Of a stretch of DNA of 64,000 nt, positions 9,253-18,055 are shown in pieces (the first letter of the stretch is position 1; each line of letters begins with the position of its first letter). Made by a program: the position numbers and the translations under genes. The notes below the pieces were generated by a model. That model was given only the letters and a program-made list of their open reading frames with translations. It searched no databases and had not been told where the DNA came from. Source of the DNA: Burkholderiales bacterium (GTDB lineage: Bacteria > Pseudomonadota > Gammaproteobacteria > Burkholderiales > SG8-39); the NCBI GenBank assembly GCA_017880775.1, contig JADGRQ010000006.1, forward strand, positions 1 through 64,000. Reading direction: 5' to 3'.

Positions 9253-9870
9253 TCAGTCCAGCGCGATCACGTGACGCAGGCGCGTCGCGATCGCAACTTC
9301 CTGGTGGGTCGTCAGGATCGCCATGCCGCCGCGCGCGAGGTGCTCGTCCACCAGCGCGACGACGGTAGCGAGCGCGCGCGCATCGAGCGCGGCAAACGGC
9401 TCATCGAGGATCCACAGCGGGGTATCGGCGGCGAGGCACAGGCGCGCCAGCGCCACACGCCGCTTCTGGCCCTGCGAAAGGTAGCGCGCCGGCAGCCGCG
9501 CCCGTGCGGCGAGGCCGATGCGCTCGAGCGCATCGGCGCGCTCGAGCGGCGTGGATTTCCGGCCGGCCAGTTCACGCGCGACCGCAAGGTTTTCGTCCGC
9601 GCTGAATTCGTCTTTTACCGCGTTGGCGTGCCCTACGAACAGCAGTTCGCGCGCATAGTTCTCGCGCAGTTTGCGGATGTCCTCGCCGGTCCAGCGGATA
9701 TCGCCCGCTGCCGGGCGCGACAGCCCCGCCACCAGCCGCAGCAGGCTCGTCTTGCCGCTGCCGTTCGGCCCCTGCACGAGCAGCAGTTCGCCCGCGGCAA
9801 GCGCGAAGCTCACGCCGGCAAACAGGCGGACGTCGCCGCGTTCGCAGGCAAGGTCGCGGGCTTCGAGCAT
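9253..9870 (-). CDS. ccmA: Haem exporter ATPase CcmA
   Basis: A 205-residue ABC ATPase that drives release of holo-CcmE. Walker A is GPNGSGKTS, the signature is LSQGQKRRVALARL, and Walker B runs into LWILDEPFAALD, all in canonical order. The ATG at 9870 is preferred to a TTG 27 bases upstream because it gives the normal family N-terminus. It opens the nine-gene ccm operon, whose promoter should lie between 9871 and the terminator at 9928-9959. Confidence 0.92.
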   Translation of the reverse strand: MLEARDLACERGDVRLFAGVSFALAAGELLLVQGPNGSGKTSLLRLVAGLSRPAAGDIRWTGEDIRKLRENYARELLFVGHANAVKDEFSADENLAVARELAGRKSTPLERADALERIGLAARARLPARYLSQGQKRRVALARLCLAADTPLWILDEPFAALDARALATVVALVDEHLARGGMAILTTHQEVAIATRLRHVIALD

Positions 9871-9927
9871 TGGTGGATTGAACGCCGGGCTGGGCAAAGG
9901 TGCGAAGGATACCCCGACCGCAAATGA

Positions 9928-9959
9928 AAAGGCCTTGCGGGTTGCCCCGCAAGGCCTTT
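9928..9959 (-). terminator. Intrinsic terminator behind the first mtrB gene
   Basis: Perfect 13-base arms (AAAGGCCTTGCGG and its complement) enclose a 6-base loop. On the minus strand the hairpin is followed by TTTTCATTTG. It lies 31 bases beyond the mtrB stop and before the ccm operon, so it should separate the two transcripts. Confidence 0.85.
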
Positions 9960-9989
9960 CAGCAAACGGTTTTCGACGAACCTAGCTAA

Positions 9990-12239
9990 TCACTGGAACT
10001 TGTAGACGTAGCTCGCTCCGAGGAAGGTCACGCTCTGATTCTGCTGGGCGTTGATGGTCGTGTTGTCGCTGAACAAGAACGGAATGCCGTTGTTGCCATA
10101 CGTCCATTCGTTGAAGAAGGTGCGATTGTGTACGAAGTCGAGGCGGACGTAGGCGTTCTTCTGCACCGCATACTCGCCATACAGTTTCAGCCGCAACAGG
10201 CGGTAAGTGACATCCGGCAGCCCGCCCGTGCTGGCCAATAAAGCTATGTTCGCTGCAGAAGCGAGGGCATCCGTGGTTTGCGTGTAGGCCAGCTTGTCGT
10301 TTTCCCATACCAGGTCCGCGCCGAGCCGCAACCGCGATGTCGGCATGCCGGTTACGCCCGCGCCGAAGCTCGTATTCGTATCCTTGTAATCCGCGTCGTA
10401 GCCGGTCGAGTGGCCGGAGTTGAGGTACTGCTGCCCCCGGGACATGTAGGCGTTCAGTTTCCACGCATCGGACAGCGTGTAGGTCGCGTCGAGCGAAACG
10501 GTGCCCATCTTGGTCTTGCGCAGGCCGTGTTCGGTCGGGCCGTGGTACGTGTCCGTGCCGTCGTCCCAGAAGAGCTGAAACGACAAGCGATCCATCGGCG
10601 TCCAGTTGCCCATCAACCTGATCTTGTCCTCGTTGCGATCCATGTAGATGAACGGGAAGATCGCAGTACGGTTATAGATGCAGGCGTTAGTACCCGCCGA
10701 CACACAGTCCGGGCTCGCCTCAATGACACCCGTGGCTGGGAGAGGGTTGGGGTTGGGCTTCAGCCAGGGGGAATCGCCTTTCCTGCGGCTGGAAAGATAG
10801 CTGATGGATCCGGTGAGCGTCTCCGACATCATTTTCTTCAACTCCACCCGGTAGCCCGTGTCCTCCAGTTTCTGCCTGAGCCCGCTGGTGCCCCCGGCGA
10901 CATCGGTCGGCGTAAAGGTCCCGTAATCGTGGTACTCGTAATTTACGCCGCCGGTCAGGAGATAGTTCGCCGGCAGCTTGTAGCTCGCCTCCAGCTTGGC
11001 ATCGTACTTCTTGGGTGATTGATTGCCGTTGGTCCAGGAGCCCGTGGCGGGACCCGCCCCGATATAGAGAATGTTGTAAGGGGCCAGCGGCGTCTTGTTG
11101 TCCTTCGACTCGTAGGCCAAATCGCCGCGCAGACTGACCTTATCCAGCGGACGCGACGAGAAACCTACCTGGGCACGGGTCGTGTCGATGACACCGTCGA
11201 GGTCGCTCCTGCCGGCGGGCGCACCGGTCAGCCCCATGCCGGTGAAACTGTCGTTCTGCGTCGCGTGCGTGTACGAATACTTGAAATTCACGCGCGTCGT
11301 CGGAGTGATCGTGTAATTGCCGGCCAGGAAGAGCTGATGCGACTGGTTGTCAGGCCACAGCGCCATCGGCAATCCCAGGGTGGTGCCCAGCTTGGCGTCC
11401 GCCGCCAGCAACCCGCCATTCTGGTTGCCGAGGCCGCCGAGTATGGTCGGCGTGAGGTTGCCGTTGTTGTTGGTGTAGAACGAGCCGTAATAGCCGCCGC
11501 TCAACCGCAACTTTTCGCCCGAATAGTTCACCTTTGCGTCGAGCTGCCGGATCGTCGAGTTGACCGGCTCCGGAAGCATCAGGACCGCTGATCCGCCCGC
11601 TGTCGAGCACGCACCGACCGCGACCCAACTGGCGCTACAGGCAAAACCCCTGCCGAACAGGCGCGCACCGTCCTTATCTTCGTTCTTGAAGTTGACCTCG
11701 ACCTGCAGGTCGCCAAACCGCTTTTCAAACAGCAATCCGAGGCTCTTGCGCTTGAGTTCGAGATTCAAGTCCTGTCCGGTCCCGGGAGTGGCGAGGAGCG
11801 AGACCGTCGGCGTCGTCGTGCCGGCGCCTTGCAAGCTGGTATTGATGGTGCGCGGATCGTGGCGCACCAGCTCGCTGTAGTCGGCGGTGAACTTCATTTC
11901 GCCCAGTTGCCGATACGAGTAGCCCAGCTCGCGGTTATCCAGGCCGAGGTTGCGGCCCTCGAAACTCATCCACCTCCCGGATTCGTTGTCGCGATTGAGA
12001 TAGGTGAAGCCGAACAGCCCGTTCACGTCATGATCGCGCAGACCGTTGAACATGTCGGCGCGCGCGCGGTCCTTTTGGTCGCCGCTGGATAGGCCGATCC
12101 CGATGCTGACCGAGCTTCCGGGCGCCGTGAGCTGCGCGATATCCGGCCCCTCCTGGGCACGTGCCGGGCTGAAAGCTGCGATCACCGCGAGCGCAACGAC
12201 GGTTTGGCCGAAGCCAAGGTGCTGTCTGGATATTTTCAT
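9990..12239 (-). CDS. mtrB: MtrB/PioB-family outer-membrane beta-barrel (copy 1)
   Basis: A 749-residue porin expected to wrap the decaheme MtrA across the outer membrane. A signal peptide (residues 1-28, ending ARAQ) precedes a plug-like start (TAPGSSVSIGIGLSSGDQKDR). Alternating amphipathic strands then run the whole length and end in ASYVYKFQ, close to the aromatic C-terminus of barrel proteins. Motifs such as GRNLGLDNREL, SYRQLGEMKFTADYSEL and NYEYHDYG are family hallmarks. It follows mtrA by 15 bases in one operon and is closed by a strong terminator. Whether electrons flow in or out cannot be read from sequence. Confidence 0.92.
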   Translation of the reverse strand: MKISRQHLGFGQTVVALAVIAAFSPARAQEGPDIAQLTAPGSSVSIGIGLSSGDQKDRARADMFNGLRDHDVNGLFGFTYLNRDNESGRWMSFEGRNLGLDNRELGYSYRQLGEMKFTADYSELVRHDPRTINTSLQGAGTTTPTVSLLATPGTGQDLNLELKRKSLGLLFEKRFGDLQVEVNFKNEDKDGARLFGRGFACSASWVAVGACSTAGGSAVLMLPEPVNSTIRQLDAKVNYSGEKLRLSGGYYGSFYTNNNGNLTPTILGGLGNQNGGLLAADAKLGTTLGLPMALWPDNQSHQLFLAGNYTITPTTRVNFKYSYTHATQNDSFTGMGLTGAPAGRSDLDGVIDTTRAQVGFSSRPLDKVSLRGDLAYESKDNKTPLAPYNILYIGAGPATGSWTNGNQSPKKYDAKLEASYKLPANYLLTGGVNYEYHDYGTFTPTDVAGGTSGLRQKLEDTGYRVELKKMMSETLTGSISYLSSRRKGDSPWLKPNPNPLPATGVIEASPDCVSAGTNACIYNRTAIFPFIYMDRNEDKIRLMGNWTPMDRLSFQLFWDDGTDTYHGPTEHGLRKTKMGTVSLDATYTLSDAWKLNAYMSRGQQYLNSGHSTGYDADYKDTNTSFGAGVTGMPTSRLRLGADLVWENDKLAYTQTTDALASAANIALLASTGGLPDVTYRLLRLKLYGEYAVQKNAYVRLDFVHNRTFFNEWTYGNNGIPFLFSDNTTINAQQNQSVTFLGASYVYKFQ

Positions 12240-12254
12240 GATCGATCGCCTCTC

Positions 12255-13208
12255 TCAGCGAAACATGAACTGCGGCGTCGGGCTCCGCGCCGCGTCCGGG
12301 TTGTTGTTGCCATGGATCTGCGTGTGGCAGTTCAGGCAGCCTCTTCCCTGGGTCACGTTGACGTTGCTCTTGCCGGTGATCGTCTGGGGCAACCCCCCTG
12401 GTTGCGGTTGCCCCCTCAACGATGCAATAACACCGCCATGCGGCGTATGGCATTGGTGGCACAGGAACGGCGGGCGGATCTTGAGCAAGCTGTCCGCGAC
12501 CGTGCCGTGCGGGTTGTGGCAGATCGTGCAGTCCTCGTTGACCGGCTCATGGGAGTGGACGAATGGTCCGCGCTTCTCCGCGTGGCACTGGTAGCAGGTG
12601 TCGACCACGCTGTCGCGCTTCATCAGCGCCCGGCCGATCGAGCCATGCGGGTTATGGCAATCGGAGCAGGCGACCTTCCCTTCCAGGATCGGGTGGCGGA
12701 AGGCCCGGTTGATTTCCACGCGCTGCTGCTTGTGGCAGGTGAAGCACACTTCCGGCTGGGTGAGCTTGGTCAGCACCCTGTCCGGCGAGTGCATGGTGTG
12801 GCAACTGGTGCAGGCGGTGCCGCGGGCCTGGTGCGTGCTGCCTTCCCAATGTGTACGCTTGCTGCCTCCCGCATGGCAGGTCAGGCAGGTTGCGTTCTTT
12901 TCGTCGGGTGCCATCTTCACGCTGCCCGGATTCTTGATTCCGCCGACGCCCCGGCCGCCACCCGCTTTTACATGCTCGGTCGCATCGCCGTGACAGGTCG
13001 AGCACTCGCCCGCATTCGACGGCCCCCGCAGATTGCCCTTTTGGCCATGAACCGATGCGGCGTAGGACTCGGCTTGATCCTTGTGGCAATTCACGCAGAT
13101 TTCCGGCCCCGGCCCCGCCGCAACCGCGCCATGGCTGGACAGAGTCAATCCGAGCGCGAAAGCGAGGCCTTGCAGGATGCGGGACAAGCCATGTTGGCGG
13201 AATTTCAT
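12255..13208 (-). CDS. mtrA: MtrA/DmsE-family periplasmic decaheme cytochrome c (copy 1)
   Basis: A 317-residue secreted cytochrome with exactly ten CxxCH motifs, in order CVNCH, CSTCH, CLTCH, CTSCH, CFTCH, CSDCH, CYQCH, CTICH, CHQCH, CLNCH. This is the count and spacing of MtrA, MtoA and PioA. The signal peptide is cut near SSHGAVAAG. The ATG at 13208 has AAGGAGA nine bases upstream and is preferred to a start eight codons earlier. Its partner is the barrel encoded immediately downstream. Confidence 0.94.
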   Translation of the reverse strand: MKFRQHGLSRILQGLAFALGLTLSSHGAVAAGPGPEICVNCHKDQAESYAASVHGQKGNLRGPSNAGECSTCHGDATEHVKAGGGRGVGGIKNPGSVKMAPDEKNATCLTCHAGGSKRTHWEGSTHQARGTACTSCHTMHSPDRVLTKLTQPEVCFTCHKQQRVEINRAFRHPILEGKVACSDCHNPHGSIGRALMKRDSVVDTCYQCHAEKRGPFVHSHEPVNEDCTICHNPHGTVADSLLKIRPPFLCHQCHTPHGGVIASLRGQPQPGGLPQTITGKSNVNVTQGRGCLNCHTQIHGNNNPDAARSPTPQFMFR

Positions 13209-13326
13209 CGGGCGATCTCCTTGTCGAGGCAATTTCCTAACGCGGTGTAGGGCAGTGTGTGCGGCAACTGACTCAACTCATTGTTCTTGTCGGTAGTGTC
13301 CGGTTAACGATCGGATCGACGGATTG

Positions 13327-13380
13327 CTAGAACTGTTGGATATAGGAAACACCGGTTACATGAACGGTAAAGTTCGGCGC
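13327..13380 (-). pseudogene. Remnant of an mtrB-type C-terminus
   Basis: On the minus strand this stretch encodes APNFTVHVTGVSYIQQF and stops. It lines up with the end of MtrB copy 2 (APSYSVNMIFASYIYSF): same AP start, same alternating strand pattern, same SYI-x-x-F ending. No barrel coding can be followed upstream, and the longer open frame here (to 13680) looks non-coding. I read it as the 3' scrap of a lost mtrB gene. It sits in the 535-base mtrA / regB intergenic region, which otherwise holds only an FNR-type site. Confidence 0.45.
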
Positions 13381-13545
13381 CGTTTCACCCGGTGCTGTAG
13401 TTGATGGCCTGATGCGTTTCTGGAACCACGCAGTCAACATGCCCCTATTGATTTGATCAATGCGTCTGGCCACACCGCACCTCGTTAGTTCACGTTGAAC
13501 CGATTTCGGCAGACCAAATATTCGCTTTTTGGCGACTTGCTTAAT

Positions 13546-13559
13546 TTGATTTGAATCAA
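13546..13559. promoter_or_regulatory. FNR-type binding site (TTGAT-TTGA-ATCAA)
   Basis: A perfect match to the FNR/ANR consensus TTGAT-N4-ATCAA in the divergent region between mtrA copy 1 and the regB-like kinase. It is 184 bases before the kinase ATG and about 340 before the mtrA ATG, so either could be the target. Confidence 0.65.
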
Positions 13560-13743
13560 ACTGGCGAAATATTCGTGCACGTATTTTGGTCACAAGCACC
13601 GCCGGGAGCTTTGCGGAGCGGCAATTCCTTTCGAGACAATTTTGGAGCGCGGCTTTTTGACGCGCGACGAATCGTCGCACGCCCGCCGCCGGCCGTTTCC
13701 TATAAACTTCCTATTCGCGCCCGAGAATGGAATGGCAAGGTCA

Positions 13744-15036
13744 ATGACAGCCGAGCTGCCTGCGCACTACGCTTTGTCAGCGCTTGCTCGGGATAATCTG
13801 CGGCAACTCGTGCTGCTCAGGGCGATTGCGATTACGGGACAGATCGTTACCGTCGCGTTCGTGAACGGCGTCCTCGATATCCCATTGCCGCTGCTGCCCC
13901 TCGCGCTCGGAATCGGGTTCTTGGCGTTGTTCAATTTGGCGACCTGGCTTCGTTTCCGGCTCTACCAGCCGGTTGTTGACGGAGAGCTTTTCTTACAGAT
14001 ACTCGTGGACATCGCGGTCTTCACCGTGTTGTTGTATTTCACCGGCGGCGCCGCCAACCCTTTCGCCAGTATGTATGTGCTGAATCTTGCTGTTGCGGCC
14101 GCGATGCTCCCGCCCGCCTACACATGGAATGTGGCGGCTATCACGGCGACATGTTATGTGCTGCTCATATTTTTCAACGCGCCGCTGATGCACGCCAACG
14201 GCGCGCCGGTGGGAATTTGGTTTCAAATGACGGGCATGGGAATCAATTTTGTGATGGTCAGCGGGCTGATTGTGTTTTTCCTGGTCAAGATTATCGCTAC
14301 GTTGCGCGACCACGAGCATATGCTCGCGCAGGCCAGGGAAAACGACTTGAATAATGAGCGCATCGTACAATTGGGAGCATTCGCGGCGGGCGCAGCCCAT
14401 GAGCTGGGTACGCCTCTTTCGACAATGGCGGTGGTCGTGAAGGAATTACAAGGCCGTTGGCGCAAATTGCCGGAACTGCTCAGCGAGCTGCGCGTCGTCT
14501 CCAATCAGATCGAGATATGCAAGGCCACATTGTCCAACCTGCTTGCCTCGGCCGGACGAACCCGCATGGACGGCGGCGGAAAGGCCGCGCTGGACGAGTT
14601 CTTGAAGGCGGTGGTGGAAAACTGCCGATTGATGCGACCACAGATCGTCGTGACGTGCCGCTGCGACGGAACGCCGCCCGCGCCGGAGATCGTCATGGAC
14701 CAGAGTTTGCGGCAGGCCATCACGAGCCTGCTCAACAATGCTGCCGACGCTTCGCCCGAGCGGGTCGATATTGAAGGGCGATGGAATGAACGGGAGTTCT
14801 ACATACGTATTTCCGACCAGGGACGGGGAATATCTCCCGAGGCCGCGGATAAAATCGGCAAGGATTTTGTCACTACCAAACCGCCGGGACAGGGGCACGG
14901 CGTGGGCTTCATGCTGAGCAGCGCCGTTATTGCCCGATTCGGGGGCTCGGTCAGGTTGTTCAACCAGCCGGAGTGCGGGGCGTGCACCGAAGTGCGGCTG
15001 CCGCTAGCTCCTCTGCGGGTGTCAGCGTGCTCATGA
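13744..15036 (+). CDS. regB: RegB/PrrB-type redox sensor histidine kinase
   Basis: A 430-residue membrane kinase. About six helices fill the first 190 residues and include GGAANPF, the heptad implicated in quinone sensing by RegB. The H-box GAAHELGTPLSTM is RegB-like. The redox-active Cys is kept in QIEICKATL. N and G boxes follow (LNNAADASPE; DQGRGIS; GQGHGVGF). The ATG at 13744 has AAGG upstream; a possible start at 13732 adds four residues. The last codons overlap the response regulator gene (ATGA). It lies between two mtrAB loci, so control of extracellular electron transfer by the quinone state is a fair inference. Confidence 0.88.
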   Translation: MTAELPAHYALSALARDNLRQLVLLRAIAITGQIVTVAFVNGVLDIPLPLLPLALGIGFLALFNLATWLRFRLYQPVVDGELFLQILVDIAVFTVLLYFTGGAANPFASMYVLNLAVAAAMLPPAYTWNVAAITATCYVLLIFFNAPLMHANGAPVGIWFQMTGMGINFVMVSGLIVFFLVKIIATLRDHEHMLAQARENDLNNERIVQLGAFAAGAAHELGTPLSTMAVVVKELQGRWRKLPELLSELRVVSNQIEICKATLSNLLASAGRTRMDGGGKAALDEFLKAVVENCRLMRPQIVVTCRCDGTPPAPEIVMDQSLRQAITSLLNNAADASPERVDIEGRWNEREFYIRISDQGRGISPEAADKIGKDFVTTKPPGQGHGVGFMLSSAVIARFGGSVRLFNQPECGACTEVRLPLAPLRVSACS

Positions 15037-15593
15037 TGGGCAGGCGCGGCGCGGAAGGCGGCGACCGCCCCCACCTGCTGTTGGTGGACGACGATGTGAC
15101 TTTCTGCTCGGTGCTGTCGGAAGCCCTGGAAAGCCGCGGGTTTCAGGTCATGGTCGCGCACACCGTTGCGGAGGCGCTAGCCAATATTCAGCTCGGTGCT
15201 CCGGACTACGCCGTTATCGACTTGAGGTTGCCCGACCAGTCCGGGCTCATGTTGGTTTCCACGCTGAAGGCAGTCGGGGAGCAGACCAAGATCGTCGTGC
15301 TGACCGGATACGCGAGCATCGCGACCGCGGTGGAATCCATCAAGCTGGGCGCTACGTATTACCTGAGCAAGCCGGTCGACGCCGACGACATCGTGACGGC
15401 GTTCCATCGCGGCGCAGGCGACGAATCCGAACCGGTCAAGGAAAAGCCGTTTACGGTGAACCGCCTGGAATGGGAGTATATCAACCGCGTGCTGAGCGAA
15501 AACGGCGGCAATGTTTCAGCCACGGCAAGAACGCTCAGCATGCACCGGCGCACTCTGCAGCGCAAATTGAACAGGCGTCCGCCAAAGAACTGA
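15033..15593 (+). CDS. regA: RegA/PrrA-type response regulator
   Basis: A 186-residue regulator with a receiver domain (LLVDDDVTF acid pocket, phospho-acceptor Asp in YAVIDLRLPDQSG, Lys in YLSKPVD) joined to a short Fis-type helix-turn-helix ending MHRRTLQRKLNRRPPKN. That ending is the RegA/ActR/RoxR signature. Its ATG overlaps the kinase stop, so the pair is translationally coupled. Its 3' end abuts an mtrB-derived fragment on the other strand. Confidence 0.9.
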   Translation: MMGRRGAEGGDRPHLLLVDDDVTFCSVLSEALESRGFQVMVAHTVAEALANIQLGAPDYAVIDLRLPDQSGLMLVSTLKAVGEQTKIVVLTGYASIATAVESIKLGATYYLSKPVDADDIVTAFHRGAGDESEPVKEKPFTVNRLEWEYINRVLSENGGNVSATARTLSMHRRTLQRKLNRRPPKN

Positions 15594-15597
15594 CGCT

Positions 15598-15669
15598 GAC
15601 CGCATTCACCGCGTAACTCGGGGCCGGCTCGTTGGTCGGGAACAGCGCCGAGCTTGTCACGTTCAAGGT
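15598..15669 (-). pseudogene. Fragment of a second mtrB C-terminus, in frame after the mtrB copy 2 stop
   Basis: Reading on past the TAG of mtrB copy 2 in the same frame gives SALFPTNEPAPSYAVNAV. This matches the end of that same gene (SVLPTNQQAPSYSVN) at 10 of 15 positions. The fragment then runs into the 3' end of regA, where barrel coding stops. It is a tail of a different mtrB paralogue left behind the intact gene, probably by recombination between copies. Confidence 0.6.
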
Positions 15670-15672
15670 TCT

Positions 15673-18033
15673 CTATTGGAAGCTGTAAATATAGCTCGCA
15701 AAGATCATATTGACAGAGTAGCTGGGCGCCTGTTGATTGGTCGGCAGCACCGAGGTCGGAGTGAACCCAGTCTGGAGGCCATTGTAATAATAGTCGTCAG
15801 AATTCAGGCGCCGATAGAGATACCCCAACGCAAGCTTGGAACTCTTGTCGAGCTTATAGGTACCGCTGAGCTTGAACTGGAGCATCCTGCTCGTGATATC
15901 CGGCAGCGCAACGCACGTATAGATGCTGGGGTCAGCGCAAGTCAACAGGCCTGGGGCTAACGTTGTCGTGCTGTAGTTAAGCGCCGTGTTGTAGGCAGTC
16001 TTTCCCAGCGAATAGGTCAAATCGCCAGCGAGGTCGAGCTTGCCGGCCATCAGCCCACCCTGCTTGACGTTAAGGCCGATGGTCGTGTCGGTGTCTTTCA
16101 GACTGTTGCTCCAGGTGGCGCCAGACGGTATGGCAACGGCGGTGAGGGTGGCAGCGGCGGCAGCACTGAGCGGGGATCTTTGGTCGTTCGTCATGTCCCG
16201 CGTCCTTTCCTGCTGACTCACATAAAAGCTTATCGCACCATCCTCTCCGTAGTTGTAAGTCGTATCGAGATTCAAACTCCACGCATGGCCTTTCTGCATC
16301 CCATAAGTGGTGTCGTAATTATCATCCGTGTAGCGCCCGCCCACGCCGACAGACAGCCTGTCGCTGGCCTGCCAGTTGGCGCCCGCCTTCAGCATATTCT
16401 GCTTGCGGGAGGCTTCGAAAAAAGGATTAAAGCCCCTGAATTCGCCGGCGTTCAAGCCTGTTATGCCCCCTGTGGCTATGCTTGCGATGGCAGCGGCTGT
16501 AGCGTTGCCGTCGAGCCCTATCATCGGAGCGCGCGCATTCAGATCGCGATCCGATCTGCGGTCGCTGTAACCATAGCCGACATTAACGTTTACGCCATCG
16601 TTTGCCTTGAGCCTGTAGGTGGCGCTGAGTTTGTCCTCCTTGGTGCTGAACACGGTGACGCAATTGGTGCCCGACGCGTAAGCCGGAGTGCCGCCACCCA
16701 CTGCGTACTGATTGCACTCCCGATGGGTATCGTCATGATTGAACGCCACGCGGATTTTCTGCTTCGCGTCCAGGCGATAATCGCCCGCCAGTTCCGCTTG
16801 CCATTTCTTGATGCTGAGCGGGGCATTCGGATAATTCGCGATGTTTCCACCGCTGATCGCAAAGAAGTTGTAAATATTCGAAGACGTGCGGTTATCGCGG
16901 TTGTCATACTTCAAGGCCGCGGAGAGAGCCAGATCCTTGGTGGTCTGGTCCGCCAGCTTCAGGTCGGCATGGGTGGTTACCACAGACCCATTGAGCGAAC
17001 TCGTCGGGGAGGGGGTTACCATCGCTGGCGTGTCGTAAGCGTAGGCGGCATTCTGGGTATTGCGTGAGTACGACAGGCCGCCTGCGAGTTTCGTCCGGTT
17101 CGAAAAAGCATAGCCTCCGGTCAGGTTCAATTGGTGCAAATCATTGCCTGGCGGTGTGCCCATCGTCTGCAGGGGATTAGTCGCAGTCGACCAGGTAGCG
17201 AATGTCAAGCCATTGGTGTTATCACGGAAGAAGGAGCCAAAGTAGGATACCGTCGCATGCCCTTTGTCGCCGAGCCAATTCAGAGCCAGATTGGCCGTAT
17301 CTGTTGTGTAATTCAAGGGCATCGGCAGTATCGAAACTTTCTCGGTGGCCGCCCCACCGACCTGCGAAGACCCGAAGCCAAACAGTTTCGCGCCAGACCG
17401 ATCCAGATGGTTGAAATCAAGCGTGATGTTCCATTGCCGATCCAGGATGAGGCTGCCGGTCATGGATGTATTGTTTCTGTTGTTGCTGATATCCAAAGTG
17501 TGAAACTGCCCTAGTTGCACAGCGCTCAATCCAGTACGTGTATTGGTGCCCGCGCCTGCGGGGGTGACAGCACCAAAGCCTGGCAACGTAAAGCTATTCC
17601 CGCCATTGCTGCCTGTATAAGGTGTCTGGTAGCTATCCGAGGTGTAGTGGGTCAATTGGTCAAAGCTGATACCCAAGCTCCACCGGCCCTGATCGCTCAT
17701 CGTTGCGCCAAGGCTGCGGGAAGTCAGGCCAAGATCGCTGCCCGTCAACTCCCAACGCTTCGTGCCGTTGCCATCGCCGTAGGCGTCGCCGCCGCGGATG
17801 CCGAAGTTACCGATCAAATAGCCGCCCGACTTGTTCAGGCCGGTGTACTCGCCGAACTTGGCGGAATCGCGCGAGACGCTCATCGCGCCTATTTCCACGA
17901 AATTGGTCGGAACCTTCAAATTCGCTGCCGGTTCGTCATCAGCATGGACCGGCAACGCGTACATCGCGACCAGTACCCCCTCAACAGCAAGCGCCAGCGC
18001 CCTGACTTTCATTTTCCTATTACGAGTTTTCAT
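15673..18033 (-). CDS. mtrB: MtrB/PioB-family outer-membrane beta-barrel (copy 2)
   Basis: A 786-residue barrel with a signal peptide (VRALALAVEGVLVAMYALPVHA region) and strands to the end (MIFASYIYSFQ). Family motifs include WELTGSDLGLTSRSLG, QGRWSLGISFDQL and GGRYTDDNYDTTYG. The ATG at 18033 is chosen because GGAG lies six bases upstream; the open frame extends four codons further. It follows mtrA copy 2 by 22 bases. It differs clearly from copy 1 in sequence and loop lengths, so the two pairs are old paralogues and not a recent duplication. Confidence 0.9.
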   Translation of the reverse strand: MKTRNRKMKVRALALAVEGVLVAMYALPVHADDEPAANLKVPTNFVEIGAMSVSRDSAKFGEYTGLNKSGGYLIGNFGIRGGDAYGDGNGTKRWELTGSDLGLTSRSLGATMSDQGRWSLGISFDQLTHYTSDSYQTPYTGSNGGNSFTLPGFGAVTPAGAGTNTRTGLSAVQLGQFHTLDISNNRNNTSMTGSLILDRQWNITLDFNHLDRSGAKLFGFGSSQVGGAATEKVSILPMPLNYTTDTANLALNWLGDKGHATVSYFGSFFRDNTNGLTFATWSTATNPLQTMGTPPGNDLHQLNLTGGYAFSNRTKLAGGLSYSRNTQNAAYAYDTPAMVTPSPTSSLNGSVVTTHADLKLADQTTKDLALSAALKYDNRDNRTSSNIYNFFAISGGNIANYPNAPLSIKKWQAELAGDYRLDAKQKIRVAFNHDDTHRECNQYAVGGGTPAYASGTNCVTVFSTKEDKLSATYRLKANDGVNVNVGYGYSDRRSDRDLNARAPMIGLDGNATAAAIASIATGGITGLNAGEFRGFNPFFEASRKQNMLKAGANWQASDRLSVGVGGRYTDDNYDTTYGMQKGHAWSLNLDTTYNYGEDGAISFYVSQQERTRDMTNDQRSPLSAAAAATLTAVAIPSGATWSNSLKDTDTTIGLNVKQGGLMAGKLDLAGDLTYSLGKTAYNTALNYSTTTLAPGLLTCADPSIYTCVALPDITSRMLQFKLSGTYKLDKSSKLALGYLYRRLNSDDYYYNGLQTGFTPTSVLPTNQQAPSYSVNMIFASYIYSFQ

Positions 18034-18055
18034 TGCCATCTCCAATTGTCAGGAA

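Noticed and set aside
13448-13460. TTGAT-TTG-ATCAA palindrome near the FNR site
   Set aside because: The half-sites are three bases apart, not four, so FNR-type spacing is wrong.
13327-13680. A 117-codon minus-strand ORF between mtrA copy 1 and regB
   Set aside because: Only its last 17 codons resemble anything (an mtrB end). The rest has no family pattern, and it covers the FNR site and the likely promoter region.
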